DNA of 64,000 nucleotides from Rhodobacterales bacterium (lineage in GTDB: Bacteria; Pseudomonadota; Alphaproteobacteria; Rhodobacterales; Rhodobacteraceae): NCBI GenBank assembly GCA_009993005.1, contig JAACUH010000059.1, positions 1 to 64,000 on the forward strand. The letters are read 5' to 3'. Numbering within the stretch: position 1 is the first letter of the stretch; each line of letters begins with the position of its first letter. The notes under the pieces were generated by a model. The model had not been told where the DNA came from. It ran no database searches and saw nothing but the letters and a program-made list of their open reading frames with translations. The translations under genes and the position numbers were made by a program. This document shows, in pieces, positions 27,995 through 41,903 of the stretch.

Positions 27995-29418
27995 CCCGCG
28001 AGCCGCGCCACCGCCGCCCGTGCGCCCTGTGCCCAGAGCAGCTCTGCCGCCTGTGTGACCGGCGCCCGCAGGCGCGGGGCGAGCGCGGTGGGAAAGACCT
28101 CTGTCACGCCGAGCAGCGCCGCAACCTTGCCGGCAGGCGTCGCGGCGCTGTCTGACACCGCGCGCAGGCGGGCGGCGAGCGGGTCCTTGACCTCGATGGG
28201 GCGGCCGGCCTCGTCGATCCCGCCGACATAGCGCATCCAGCCCGCCACCACGAGGCAGAGCCCCGGCGCGGGCCGGCCCGCATCGAGCGCGGCGGTGAGC
28301 GTGCCAAGAAGGCGCTGCGGCAGTTTCTGGCTGCCATCCATCGCGATCTGCCAGGTCCGGTGACGGATCGCGGGGTTGGCATAGCGGGTGGCGAGCGCCG
28401 CGGCATAATCGGTCAGCCGCACAGCCGGCGGGGCGGTGACGGCGGGCATGATCTCGGCCCAGAGGCGTTGGACAAAAGCCGCATAGGCGGGGTCGGCCAC
28501 GGTGTCGGCTATCGTCTCATGCCCGCCCAGATAGCCCAGATAGGCCAGCGCGGAATGCGTGCCGTTGAGCATCCGCAGCTTCATATGCTCAAAGGCGGTC
28601 ACGTCGCCCACCAACTGCGCGCCAACAGCGCCCAGATCGGGCCGCGCGCCTGCGACGAAATCATCCTCGATCACCCATTGGCGAAACGGCTCGTGCAGCA
28701 CCGGCGCGGCATCCTGATGGCCGGTAAGCCGCTCGACCATGGCGATGTCGGCGGAGGTCGTGGCCGGGGTAATGCGGTCCACCATCGTCGCCGGAAAGCG
28801 GCAGTTGGCCACGATCCAGTCGGCCAGGGCAGGGTCGATGCGGCGGGCAAGATCGGTGACGATCGCGCGCACCAGGCGACCGTTCTCGGGCAGGTTGTCG
28901 CAGGTGAGCACGGTAAAGGGCGCAAGCCCCGCGCGATGACGCAGCGCCAGCGCACGCACGATGAACCCCGGCGCCGAGACCGGCAGCGGATGCATGAGGT
29001 CATGCGCGATGTCGGGGTGATCGGGGTTGAGCAGCCCCGTGGCCGGGTTGTGGCAATAGCCCTTTTCGGTGACGGTCAGCGACACGATGCGCACGGCAGG
29101 GTCGGCCATCGCCGCCAGCACCGCCTGCGGATCTTCGGGCGCGACCAGCACGCCGGTCAGCGCCTCGATCATCCGCGCATCAGACCCGTCGGGCCCCAGC
29201 GTGACCGCCGTATAGGCCCAGCCCTGCGGCGCGAGCGCGTCGCGGGTGCGCGCGCTTTGCAGCGACACGCCGAGGATCCCCCAGTCGCCGCCCGACGCCG
29301 CCATCGCCTCGGCCACGAAGGGGCAGACAAAGGCGCGGGCAAAGGCGCCCAGCCCCAGATGCACGATGCCTGTGGCGGGGCGTGGCGCGTTGCTGCGGGT
29401 CAGGCGGGGGGCGGTCAT
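27976..29418 (-). CDS. Mannitol-dehydrogenase-family oxidoreductase, probable fructuronate reductase
   Basis: A 480-residue polyol dehydrogenase of the long-chain mannitol dehydrogenase family. N-terminal nucleotide-binding 'HLGLGAFARAF' is near residues 20-30. The catalytic-region lysine lies in 'EHMKLRMLNGTHSALAYLG', with the family's conserved Lys-x5-Asn-x2-His pattern. UxuB-type enzymes reduce D-fructuronate to D-mannonate. The uxaC gene lies 16 bases upstream on the same strand, which supports that assignment over mannitol or arabinitol dehydrogenase. Confidence 0.82.
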   Translation of the reverse strand: MTAPRLTRSNAPRPATGIVHLGLGAFARAFVCPFVAEAMAASGGDWGILGVSLQSARTRDALAPQGWAYTAVTLGPDGSDARMIEALTGVLVAPEDPQAVLAAMADPAVRIVSLTVTEKGYCHNPATGLLNPDHPDIAHDLMHPLPVSAPGFIVRALALRHRAGLAPFTVLTCDNLPENGRLVRAIVTDLARRIDPALADWIVANCRFPATMVDRITPATTSADIAMVERLTGHQDAAPVLHEPFRQWVIEDDFVAGARPDLGAVGAQLVGDVTAFEHMKLRMLNGTHSALAYLGYLGGHETIADTVADPAYAAFVQRLWAEIMPAVTAPPAVRLTDYAAALATRYANPAIRHRTWQIAMDGSQKLPQRLLGTLTAALDAGRPAPGLCLVVAGWMRYVGGIDEAGRPIEVKDPLAARLRAVSDSAATPAGKVAALLGVTEVFPTALAPRLRAPVTQAAELLWAQGARAAVARLAGQSSAA

Positions 29419-29434
29419 GGGCGTGGTCCTTTGC

Positions 29435-30841
29435 TCAGAGCTTGTAGGCGGCCTTGGCCAGCCGGTAGGTGAGGTCATGCGCGACCTCGGGCGCCTCGTC
29501 AGCGTGAAGCCGCCCCGTCGCCACCAGCCCGGCAAGAAAGGCGCAATCGACACGCCGCGCGACATCGTGGCGCGCGGGGATCGAACAGAACGCCCGCGTG
29601 TCGTCGTTGAACCCCACGGTGTTGTAGAACCCTGCCGTTTCGGTCGTCATCTCGCGAAACCGCATCATCCCCTCATAGCTGTCGTGAAACCACCAGGGCG
29701 GGCCGAGCCGCAGCGCCGGATAGACCCCGGCCAGCGGCGCAAGTTCGCGCGCATAGCTTGTCTCGTCGAGGGTAAAGACGATGATCGTGAGGTCCGCCCG
29801 CCCGCCGACCGCGTTCAGGAGCGGGCGCAGGGCGGTGACATAGTCAGTGCGGGTCGGGATGTCATAGCCCTTGTCCCGGCCAAAGCGCGCCGTGACGGCG
29901 GCGCTGTGGTTGCGCATCGACCCGGGGTGGATCTGCAACACCAACCCGTCATCGAGGCTCATCCGCGCCATTTCGGTCAGCATCTGGCCGCGAAAGGCAT
30001 CGGCCTCGGCCGGGGTGCAGGTGCCCTTGAGTGACTTCGAGAACAACGCCGCCGCATCGGCCTGCGCCATGTCCTCGGTCCGGGCGGTAGCGTGCCCATG
30101 GTCCGACGAGGTCGCGCCAAAGCTCTTGAAGAACGCGCGGCGGGTGCGATGCGCGGCGAGGTAGCCCGCCCAGGTCATCGTATCCTCGCCCGTCAGCGCG
30201 GCCAGTTGCGCGACGTTGTCGGCAAAACCGGCAAACTCCGGGTCCACCACGGCATCGGGGCGATAGGCGGTGATGACACGGCCGCCCCAGCCGCTGTCAC
30301 GGATCATGCGGTGCCAGCGCAGGTCGTCGAGCGCGCTTTCGGTGGTGGCGATCGCCTCGATATTGAACCGCTCGAACAGCGCGCGGGGGCGAAAGGCGTC
30401 TTGCCGCAGGCAATCGTCGATCCGGTCATAGACCGCATCCGCCGTCGCGGCCGAGAGCCTGTCGGTGACGCCGAACACCTCTTGCAGCGCGTGATCGACC
30501 CAAATCCGCGAGGGCGTGGCGCGAAACAGATGATAGTTCGCCGCGAAAAGCCGCCAGACCGCGCGCGGGTCGGTCTCGACCTCACCGCCATCGGCACGCG
30601 GCACGCCCAGCGCCTCTAGCGGGATGCCCTGCGACTGCAACATGCGGAACACATAGTGGTCGGGCGTCACGAAAAGCTGCGCGGGATCGGCAAAGGGCGC
30701 GTTCTCGGCAAACCAGCGCGGGTCGGTATGGCCATGCGGGCTCAGGATCGGCAGGTCGCGCACGCCGGCGTAAAGGTCACGCGCGATGGCCCGCACGCGC
30801 GGGTCAGCGGGAAAGAGCCTGTCGTCATCAAGCAGCTTCAT
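29435..30841 (-). CDS. uxaC: Glucuronate (uronate) isomerase UxaC
   Basis: A 468-residue enzyme, near the usual 470, that isomerises D-glucuronate to fructuronate or galacturonate to tagaturonate. Signature segments are 'ILSPHGHTDPRWFAEN' with two metal-site histidines near the N-terminus, and 'GFNDDTRAFCSIPARHD' near the C-terminus. ATG 30839-30841 gives the family-typical N-terminus (MKLLDDDRLFPADP). Directly upstream of this start is a 13-bp tandem repeat that fills the position where promoter and leader would be expected. Confidence 0.93.
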   Translation of the reverse strand: MKLLDDDRLFPADPRVRAIARDLYAGVRDLPILSPHGHTDPRWFAENAPFADPAQLFVTPDHYVFRMLQSQGIPLEALGVPRADGGEVETDPRAVWRLFAANYHLFRATPSRIWVDHALQEVFGVTDRLSAATADAVYDRIDDCLRQDAFRPRALFERFNIEAIATTESALDDLRWHRMIRDSGWGGRVITAYRPDAVVDPEFAGFADNVAQLAALTGEDTMTWAGYLAAHRTRRAFFKSFGATSSDHGHATARTEDMAQADAAALFSKSLKGTCTPAEADAFRGQMLTEMARMSLDDGLVLQIHPGSMRNHSAAVTARFGRDKGYDIPTRTDYVTALRPLLNAVGGRADLTIIVFTLDETSYARELAPLAGVYPALRLGPPWWFHDSYEGMMRFREMTTETAGFYNTVGFNDDTRAFCSIPARHDVARRVDCAFLAGLVATGRLHADEAPEVAHDLTYRLAKAAYKL

Positions 30842-30850
30842 TCTGTGCCT

Positions 30851-30915
30851 CGCCTCTGTGCCACGTCTCTGTGCCACGTCTCTGTGCCACGTCTCTGTGC
30901 CACGTCTCTGTTCAT
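30851..30915 (-). repeat. Five-copy 13-bp tandem repeat in the uxaC leader
   Basis: On the plus strand the unit CGTCTCTGTGCCA occurs five times in a row; the three inner copies are exact, and the outer two (30851-30863 and 30903-30915) carry substitutions. It ends only 9 bases from the uxaC start codon. On the coding strand each unit contains TGGCACAGAG. A change in copy number would move any upstream promoter relative to the gene in 13-base steps. Confidence 0.9.
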
Positions 30916-30965
30916 CGTCCTTGGCCCCACCCAGCAGACTGCCTCGAGCAGCCCGACGCAAGGGG

Positions 30966-31628
30966 TCAACCCATCCCCAGACTGCGGTTGAGCGCATTGG
31001 TCAGGTGGCGCCCGATCGCGGCTTCTGCGGCGTCGGCGTCGCGGCGTTTGCAGGCGGTCAGCACCTCCACATGCTCGGCAATCGACACGCAGGCCGCCAA
31101 AGGATAGACCTTTGCGCTCACCCGGTTGATGCGGGTCATCAGGCGCAGCCGCCGATAGGAAGCATCGACAAGCTCGTTGCCGAGGCTCGCGACAAGCGCC
31201 GGATGAAACACCTCTTCGACCTCGGTCAGACGGTCGAACACGTTCTGATCCGGCGGCAGCGTCGCGAATTCCGCCGACAGCGCCGCGTGGCGGGCGATGA
31301 GGTCGTCCAGCGTCGCAGGGTCCACCCCGATGGCAAAGCTGCGCGCGGCGGGCCGTTCGATCATCAGGCGGAACTGGATCGTGGCGCGCAACAGGTCGGT
31401 CGTGGGCTTGATCAGCTCGATCCCCGCACGGGGGTGGACCTTGACCAGCCCGTCGGCCTCGAGAACCTTGAGCGCGTCACGCACCGGGCCGACCGGAACA
31501 CCGGCAAGCGCGACCAGCCAGCCCTGGCTGACCCGCGCCCCCATCGGCACCCGCGCGTCAAAGAGCGCCTGCAGGATGCGCTCATAGGCGATTTCGGAGA
31601 GGAGCGGCGGCGCGACATGGGGCTTCAT
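30966..31628 (-). CDS. GntR-family (FadR subfamily) transcriptional regulator
   Basis: A 220-residue regulator. The N-terminal winged HTH (residues about 12-75) includes 'VSQGWLVALAGVPVGPVRDALKVLEADGLV' in essence, and an all-helical FCD effector domain follows with histidines that usually bind metal or acid ligands. It is divergent from the dehydratase-ABC operon and downstream in orientation toward uxaC. It is therefore well placed to control the hexuronate genes on both sides, like UxuR/ExuR regulators. Confidence 0.87.
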   Translation of the reverse strand: MKPHVAPPLLSEIAYERILQALFDARVPMGARVSQGWLVALAGVPVGPVRDALKVLEADGLVKVHPRAGIELIKPTTDLLRATIQFRLMIERPAARSFAIGVDPATLDDLIARHAALSAEFATLPPDQNVFDRLTEVEEVFHPALVASLGNELVDASYRRLRLMTRINRVSAKVYPLAACVSIAEHVEVLTACKRRDADAAEAAIGRHLTNALNRSLGMG

Positions 31629-31702
31629 GATCGCGAAGGCTAGCGATCAGTCAGCGGCGCTGCAATAGCGCTTGCACTTATTTGATAGTTCTGTAAGTCT
31701 TA

Positions 31703-31714
31703 CTGATATATCAG
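31703..31714. promoter_or_regulatory. Palindromic candidate operator for the GntR regulator
   Basis: CTGATATATCAG is a perfect 12-bp palindrome in the AT-rich divergent gap between the regulator gene and the dehydratase gene, 25 bases before the dehydratase start. Size and symmetry fit a FadR-type GntR operator. Confidence 0.5.
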
Positions 31715-31738
31715 ATACCGAATCTGAATTGGAAAACC

Positions 31739-32908
31739 ATGACGAACGGAATCATCAAGAGCTTTCGTCTCACCCGGTTCGAGTTCCGGCGCGACCGCGT
31801 GATCGGCGACAGCCAGGTCGGGTTCGATGCCTTCCATGGCTTTGCGCTCGAGCTTGTGGATGCCGCCGGGCATACAGGCCTCGGCTTTGGCCATGCGCTG
31901 TGGGATGCGATGCCGCCGCTGGCCGCGCTCGAGGCACGGTTTCTGGCCGATGTCTGGCCGCGCCTCGACGGGGCTGCGCCGCAGGCGCTGATCCACCGGG
32001 TCGGACGGCCGCGCGGCGGCAACCAGCGCGACGCCGATGCGGGCTTTGGCGAGGCCTTGCAGATCGCGCTGTGGGATCTTGCCGCGCAGCAGGCGGGGCT
32101 GACGCTCGCCGCCTGTCTGGGCGCAGAGCGCACATCGGTGCGCGCCTATGCGAGCGGGCTCGATTTCCACCTCTCCGACGCGGCCTTTGCGGCGTTCTTT
32201 TCCCGCGCTGCCGATTGCGGCTTTGACACCTTCAAGATCAAGGTCGGCCATGCCGATCCGGAATGGGACCTTGCCCGCCTCGACCTGCTCCGCCGCACCG
32301 TGGGGGCCAGGGCCGGCGTGATGATCGACGCCAACGAGGCATGGTCGCCCAAGGAGGCGTCGATGCGGCTCGAGATGTTCCGCCGCGCGGGGCATGATTT
32401 CATCTGGGTCGAGGACCCGATCCTGCGGTCCGACGTTGACGGGCTCAGGGCGCTGTCGGCCGCCGTGCCGTGGACGCAGATCAATTCCGGCGAATATCTC
32501 GATGTCGCGGGGCGCACGGCGCTGCTGATGGCGCGGGGCTGCGACATCATCAACCTGCACGGGCGGGTGACCGAGGTCATGCGCATCGGCTGGCTCGCGG
32601 CCGAGCTTGGCCTGCCGGTGGCGCTTGGCAATACCACGCTCGAAACCGGGGTGCATGCGGCTTGTGCGCTGCCCGGGGCGGAGTGGCTCGAATATTCGTT
32701 CCAGAACTACGACCACCTGGTCGAGACCCCGATCCCGATCCGCGACGGCCACGCCCATGTCCCCGATATGCCGGGCCTTGGCCTGCGCCTGTCGGACGCC
32801 GCGCGCAGCATCTGGGCCGCGCCAGAGCCGCTCGCGCCTGCCGCGCGGCTGACCGGGCCGGGTTGCCGGTTCTTCACCGAACAGACCCCGCGCGCCGCGA
32901 CGGCATGA
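31739..32908 (+). CDS. Enolase-superfamily (mandelate racemase-like) sugar-acid dehydratase
   Basis: A 389-residue protein. The second lysine motif is 'FKIKVG' (Lys166, Lys168). Metal ligands are Asp197 (MIDANEAW), Glu225 (WVEDP) and Glu252 (NSGEYLD). The His-Asp dyad of many family members is not evident: the Asp position reads 'INLHG' and the His position 'ALGNT'. The substrate is uncertain. The neighbouring uxaC and uxuB-like genes would make D-mannonate, and no uxuA is present in the window, so mannonate dehydration is one possible role. Dehydration of an aldonate or uronate-derived lactone or acid is another. First gene of a plus-strand operon with an ABC transporter. Confidence 0.8.
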   Translation: MTNGIIKSFRLTRFEFRRDRVIGDSQVGFDAFHGFALELVDAAGHTGLGFGHALWDAMPPLAALEARFLADVWPRLDGAAPQALIHRVGRPRGGNQRDADAGFGEALQIALWDLAAQQAGLTLAACLGAERTSVRAYASGLDFHLSDAAFAAFFSRAADCGFDTFKIKVGHADPEWDLARLDLLRRTVGARAGVMIDANEAWSPKEASMRLEMFRRAGHDFIWVEDPILRSDVDGLRALSAAVPWTQINSGEYLDVAGRTALLMARGCDIINLHGRVTEVMRIGWLAAELGLPVALGNTTLETGVHAACALPGAEWLEYSFQNYDHLVETPIPIRDGHAHVPDMPGLGLRLSDAARSIWAAPEPLAPAARLTGPGCRFFTEQTPRAATA

Positions 32909-32941
32909 CGGGGAATACCTTTGTCGATGGGAGGAAACATC

Positions 32942-34177
32942 ATGACATTCAAGGCTCTACTGATCGCGACCACGGCCTGCCTTGGCGGGCAGGCGATGGC
33001 GCAAACGCTGACCATATGGGACTGGAAATCGGGCGACCCCGTCGCGGCGAGCTACTTTGACGCCGTGCGCGAGGCCTTTGCCGCGGCGCATCCGGGTGTC
33101 ACGCTCAACTTTGTCAACCAGCCGATCGACCAGTATTACACGCTTCTGGGCACCGCGCTGGCCTCGGGTCAGGGGCCGGATGTGTTCCTGCTCAACGGCG
33201 GCGCGCAGGCCCGCGCGCGGATGGATGCGCTTACCGATCTCACGCCGCAAGCGGAGGGTCTGGTTGGCCTGACCGAGTTCCAGGATGCCGATGGCGCCGT
33301 GCGCGCGCTGCCGATCTCGATCCAGGGTTTTGTCGTCTATTACAACAAGGACCGCTATTCCGAGGCCGGGCTCGACCCCGAAGCGCCGCCGCAGACCTGG
33401 GCCGAGCTTGCGAGCGCCTGCGAGGCGATCAATGCGGCGGGTGCCGTCCCCTGCTTTGCGCTGGGCAACAAGGAAGGCTATGGCGCCGAATTCTTCTTGT
33501 CCTCGGTCGGCGCCTCGATGCTGAGCGAGCAGGCGCAGCAGCAGTTCGCCACCGGCGATCTGACCTGGTCCAGCCCCGAGATTGCCGCGATCCTGCAGGC
33601 CTGGGTCGATACGCAGGGCATGGGCTGGTATCAGCCGGGGGCCAATTCGACCGCCAAGTTCATGGATGAATACGAGATGTTCATGCGCGGCGACGCGGCC
33701 AATACCATCGGCCTGCTGTCGGACGTGGCGCATTGGAAGCAGTTCGAGGACTTCCTTGGCGCCGAGAGCATCGGCGCCTTCCGCCACCCCGCGCCCGAGA
33801 TGATCGCGGACCATGCGATGATCCCCGTCGCGGGCGGGATCGGCTATGGCGTGAACGCGGCGGGCGGCAATGTCGATCTGGCCACCGCGCTGGTCGAAAC
33901 GCTGGCCAGCGCCGGCCCGATCCAGGTCTTTGTCAACGATGCGGGCGTGGTGCCGGCGAATACGGCCGTCGATACCTCGGGCCTCGCCAGCCCGACGGCA
34001 GGCACGATCCTGGGTTGGCTTGACAGCTCTGGCGTCACGATGGCCCATGCCAATGTCACCGCCGAAGAGCTGGCCGAATGGCATCGCCAGTCGCAACTGC
34101 TGCTCAACGGCGAGACGACGGTCGAAGCCGCCGCCGCGCGGATGGATGACGTGCAAAAGGCCGCCCACGGCGGTTGA
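32942..34177 (+). CDS. Sugar ABC transporter substrate-binding protein (family 1)
   Basis: A 411-residue extracellular solute-binding protein. The signal peptide is clear (hydrophobic residues 4-16, cleavage after QAMA near residue 20), followed by 'QTLTIWDWKSGDP', the usual opening of the MalE/UgpB class. The binding-fold pattern 'DVFLLNGGAQARARMDALTDLTP' lies near residue 82. A GGGAGG ribosome-binding site precedes ATG 32942; a start seven codons earlier would lie in front of this site and is rejected. The ligand is probably a hexuronate, an oligouronide or the dehydratase substrate. Confidence 0.9.
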   Translation: MTFKALLIATTACLGGQAMAQTLTIWDWKSGDPVAASYFDAVREAFAAAHPGVTLNFVNQPIDQYYTLLGTALASGQGPDVFLLNGGAQARARMDALTDLTPQAEGLVGLTEFQDADGAVRALPISIQGFVVYYNKDRYSEAGLDPEAPPQTWAELASACEAINAAGAVPCFALGNKEGYGAEFFLSSVGASMLSEQAQQQFATGDLTWSSPEIAAILQAWVDTQGMGWYQPGANSTAKFMDEYEMFMRGDAANTIGLLSDVAHWKQFEDFLGAESIGAFRHPAPEMIADHAMIPVAGGIGYGVNAAGGNVDLATALVETLASAGPIQVFVNDAGVVPANTAVDTSGLASPTAGTILGWLDSSGVTMAHANVTAEELAEWHRQSQLLLNGETTVEAAAARMDDVQKAAHGG

Positions 34178-34186
34178 CCCGGCTAT

Positions 34187-34216
34187 GCCCGCAGCCCCCT
34201 GACCCGGGCTGCGGGC
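34187..34216 (+). other. Perfect 11-bp hairpin between binding-protein and permease genes
   Basis: GCCCGCAGCCC (34187-34197) and GGGCTGCGGGC (34206-34216) form a perfect stem with an 8-base loop, 10 bases after the binding-protein stop. No T-run follows. It probably protects the upstream message or partly stops transcription, giving excess binding protein. Confidence 0.6.
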
Positions 34217-34234
34217 CTGATGTGAAAGACGCCG

Positions 34235-35140
34235 ATGACCACGACCGCCCAGCCCCAACGCCGCCGCAGGCGCACCGGTTCGCGTGCCGAACGGCGCTTT
34301 GCGCTGCTGTTCCTGCTGCCGGCCGTGGCGCTGGTGCTGACCTTTCGCATCGTGCCGCTGCTCTGGGGGTTCGGGCTGTCACTGACCGATGCGACGGGGC
34401 TGCAACAGGGACAGTTCATCGGGCTGGGCAACTATGCCGAAATGGCGGGCGACCCCAACTTCCGCGCCGCGATGCGCAACACCGTCATCCTGCTTCTGAC
34501 GCTGCCGGTCTGGGTGCTGCTGCCGATGATCCTTGCCTCGCTCATCCATCTGGGTGTGCCGGGCGGGCGGCTCTACCGGTCGGTCTATTTCTTTCCCGCA
34601 GTTCTATCGAGCGTCATCGTCGGGTCGATCTTCAATGTCGTGCTGCGTTATGACGGGGCGCTCAATGCGCTTCTGGGCTTTGCCGGGCTGCCCGCCATCG
34701 ACTGGCTGGGCAGCGGGTCCACCGCGCTGCTGTCGCTGCTCACCGTGCAGCTTTGGGCGACCTTCGGGATGAGCCTGCTGATCTTCCTCGCCGGCCTCTC
34801 GACCCTGTCGTCGGAAATGATCGAGGCCGCGCGGCTCGACGGGGCGCGGCTCTGGCAGGTCTGGGGGTATGTGATCCTGCCCGCGATGCGCCCGATCATC
34901 GAGTTTGTCGCGGTCGTGACGACCATCGGCGTGCTCACCAACATGTTCGGCCTGATCTATGTGCTCACCGCCGGCGGTCCCGGCACGGCCACGACGCTGC
35001 CCGAGTTCCTGATCTGGCTGGAACAGGGCCAGATGGGCCGGCCGGGCTATGCCGCGGCGCTGTCGATGGTGCTGTTCGCCCTGATGGCGGGGATCGCCTG
35101 GATCCAGATCCGCATCATGTCGCGCAACGCCGGGCTCTGA
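34235..35140 (+). CDS. Sugar ABC transporter permease, MalF-like
   Basis: A 301-residue inner-membrane protein with six hydrophobic helices. The cytoplasmic EAA loop that contacts the ATPase is 'EMIEAARLDGARLWQVWGYVILP' in essence, around residues 190-212. It forms a heterodimer with the MalG-like permease encoded next. Confidence 0.92.
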   Translation: MTTTAQPQRRRRRTGSRAERRFALLFLLPAVALVLTFRIVPLLWGFGLSLTDATGLQQGQFIGLGNYAEMAGDPNFRAAMRNTVILLLTLPVWVLLPMILASLIHLGVPGGRLYRSVYFFPAVLSSVIVGSIFNVVLRYDGALNALLGFAGLPAIDWLGSGSTALLSLLTVQLWATFGMSLLIFLAGLSTLSSEMIEAARLDGARLWQVWGYVILPAMRPIIEFVAVVTTIGVLTNMFGLIYVLTAGGPGTATTLPEFLIWLEQGQMGRPGYAAALSMVLFALMAGIAWIQIRIMSRNAGL

Positions 35141-35153
35141 GGGGGACACAGGC

Positions 35154-35987
35154 ATGGCAAACCCGAGAGGACGCGAACGCCGCATCCTGCGCCTGCTGTC
35201 GGTGCCGATGGCGCTTCTGGCGCTGTCCTGCGTCTATCCGGTCTATTTCGCCGTCAACAACGCGCTCAAGACCAACCGCAACTACATCATGGACCGGTTC
35301 GGCCTCGTGACGGACCTGACCTTTGACAATTTCGTGCAGGCCTGGACGCGGTCGAACCTCGACACCTATTTCGTCAATTCGGTGCTGGTGACGGGGGGCG
35401 CGGTGCTGCTGCTCTTGCTGGTCTCCTCGCTCGCGGGCTTTGCGCTGGCGCTGCTCAGGTTTCCGGCCCGCCGGCTGGTATTCGTGGTGATCCTCGCCTC
35501 GCTGATGATCCCGGTGCAGGTGGTGCTGGTGCCGTTCTATCAGACGATCATCGGTCTGGGCCTGCTCAACACCCGGATCGGGCTGATCCTGTCCTACACC
35601 GCGTTCTTCCTGCCGTTTTCCGTCTATCTGATGACCGCCTTCTACGCTGGCCTGCCGCGCGAGCTGATGGAGGCCGCGCGGATCGACGGGGCGCGCCTGT
35701 TGCAGGTCTGGTGGTTCGTGATGCTGCCGATGGGGCGGCCCGCCCTCATTACGCTGGGTATTCTCAACACGCTCTACTGCTGGAACGATGTGCTGATCTC
35801 GCTGCTGGTCCTGCAGGACAAGCGGACGATGATGGTCGGCATCGCGGCGTTGCGGGGCGAATATACCACCAATGTGCCGCTGCTCGCGGCGGGGATCGTG
35901 CTGGCCGCCGCGCCGATCGTGGTCCTCTACCTCGTGTTCCAGCGTCAGATCGTGGCGGGCATCGCCACCGGCGCAGTAAAGGGATGA
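35154..35987 (+). CDS. Sugar ABC transporter permease, MalG-like
   Basis: A 277-residue membrane protein with six predicted helices and the EAA loop 'ELMEAARIDGARLLQVWWF' around residues 168-186. It lies 13 bases after the MalF-like gene and 3 bases before the ATPase gene, in a compact operon. Confidence 0.92.
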   Translation: MANPRGRERRILRLLSVPMALLALSCVYPVYFAVNNALKTNRNYIMDRFGLVTDLTFDNFVQAWTRSNLDTYFVNSVLVTGGAVLLLLLVSSLAGFALALLRFPARRLVFVVILASLMIPVQVVLVPFYQTIIGLGLLNTRIGLILSYTAFFLPFSVYLMTAFYAGLPRELMEAARIDGARLLQVWWFVMLPMGRPALITLGILNTLYCWNDVLISLLVLQDKRTMMVGIAALRGEYTTNVPLLAAGIVLAAAPIVVLYLVFQRQIVAGIATGAVKG

Positions 35988-35990
35988 CCC

Positions 35991-37046
35991 ATGGCTGACC
36001 TGATCCTCAACGATGTGCGCAAATCCTTTGGCAGCACCGATGTCATCCGCGGCGTCGATCTGACCATCGAGCCGGGCGAATTCGTCGTCTTTGTCGGCCC
36101 GTCCGGCTGCGGCAAATCCACCCTGCTGCGGATGATCGCGGGGCTCGAAGAGGTCACATCGGGCACCGTCACCATCGCCGGCACGGATGTGACCGAGGCC
36201 GAACCCTATGACCGGGGCATTGCGATGGTGTTCCAGTCCTACGCGCTCTACCCGCATATGACCGTGGCCGAGAACATGGGCTTTGCGCTGCGCCTCGCCC
36301 GTGTGCCGGTGCCGGAACGCCGCCGCGCGGTGGAAGAGGCCGCGCGCATCCTGCAGATCGAGCCGCTGCTCGACCGCAAGCCCGCGCAACTGTCTGGCGG
36401 GCAGCGCCAGCGCGTCGCCATCGGGCGGGCCATCGTGCGCAAGCCCAGGGTCTTTCTCTTTGACGAGCCGCTGTCGAACCTCGACGCCGAATTGCGCGTG
36501 CAGACGCGGATCGAGATCGCGCGCCTGCATGCGGCGCTGGGGGCGACGATGATCTACGTCACCCATGACCAGACCGAGGCGATGACGCTGGCAGACCGCA
36601 TCGTCGTGCTGCGCGGCGGTGTGGTGGAGCAGGTGGGACGGCCCACCGACCTGTATGACGACCCCGACAATGCCTTTGTCGCAGGCTTTATCGGCAGCCC
36701 GCGGATGAACCTGCTGCCCGCCCGCGCCACCGGCCCGCAGAGCCTGCGGCTCGGCACGCTCGACCTGACGCTGCCGCAACTGGAGAGCCGGCTGACCGCC
36801 GGGCAGGCGCTCACGCTGGGCGTGCGGCCCGAACACCTGCAGGACGCCGGGCAGCGGATCGAAATGACGGTCGATGTGGTCGAACAGCTTGGCAGCACCG
36901 CCTTTGTGCATGGCGCGCTCGGCCCCGACCTGCCGCTGGTCGTCGAGGCGCGCGGCAGTCGCCCGGCGATGGGTGACCGGATCACCATCGCGCTCGACCC
37001 TGCGCGGCTCTACCTCTTTGACAATGACGGGCAGCGCCTGCGCTGA
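35991..37046 (+). CDS. Sugar ABC transporter ATP-binding protein, MalK/UgpC type
   Basis: A 351-residue ATPase. Walker A is 'GPSGCGKST' near residue 37, the ABC signature '[17 protein letters not shown]' near residue 133, and Walker B '[12 protein letters not shown]', followed by the switch His in '[10 protein letters not shown]'. The C-terminal 110 residues form the TOBE regulatory domain typical of MalK/UgpC proteins. It completes the ABC importer of the locus. Confidence 0.94.
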   Translation: MADLILNDVRKSFGSTDVIRGVDLTIEPGEFVVFVGPSGCGKSTLLRMIAGLEEVTSGTVTIAGTDVTEAEPYDRGIAMVFQSYALYPHMTVAENMGFALRLARVPVPERRRAVEEAARILQIEPLLDRKPAQLSGGQRQRVAIGRAIVRKPRVFLFDEPLSNLDAELRVQTRIEIARLHAALGATMIYVTHDQTEAMTLADRIVVLRGGVVEQVGRPTDLYDDPDNAFVAGFIGSPRMNLLPARATGPQSLRLGTLDLTLPQLESRLTAGQALTLGVRPEHLQDAGQRIEMTVDVVEQLGSTAFVHGALGPDLPLVVEARGSRPAMGDRITIALDPARLYLFDNDGQRLR

Positions 37047-37113
37047 GCCCGATCAGGGTCTTGCGAGCAGGGCGCGCAGTTGCTCTAAGGTTGCGCAATC
37101 AAGGAGCGCCCGC

Positions 37114-41849
<4,736 letters not shown>

Positions 41850-41869
41850 TCACAATATACGTTCCCTAG

Positions 41870-41893
41870 GGGGGAATGTCACGGCTTTCCCCC
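41870..41893 (-). terminator. Weak terminator-like hairpin between lysE-type gene and gyrB
   Basis: GGGGGAA (41870-41876) and TTCCCCC (41887-41893) form a 7-bp stem with a 10-base loop in the gap after the exporter gene. No T-run follows on the minus strand. It may separate the dnaN-recF transcription unit from gyrB. Confidence 0.35.
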
Positions 41894-41903
41894 ATATTTT
41901 GCG

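Noticed and set aside
30851-30915. CRISPR-like array
   Set aside because: Units are contiguous 13-mers without spacers and no cas gene is present; it is a simple tandem repeat.
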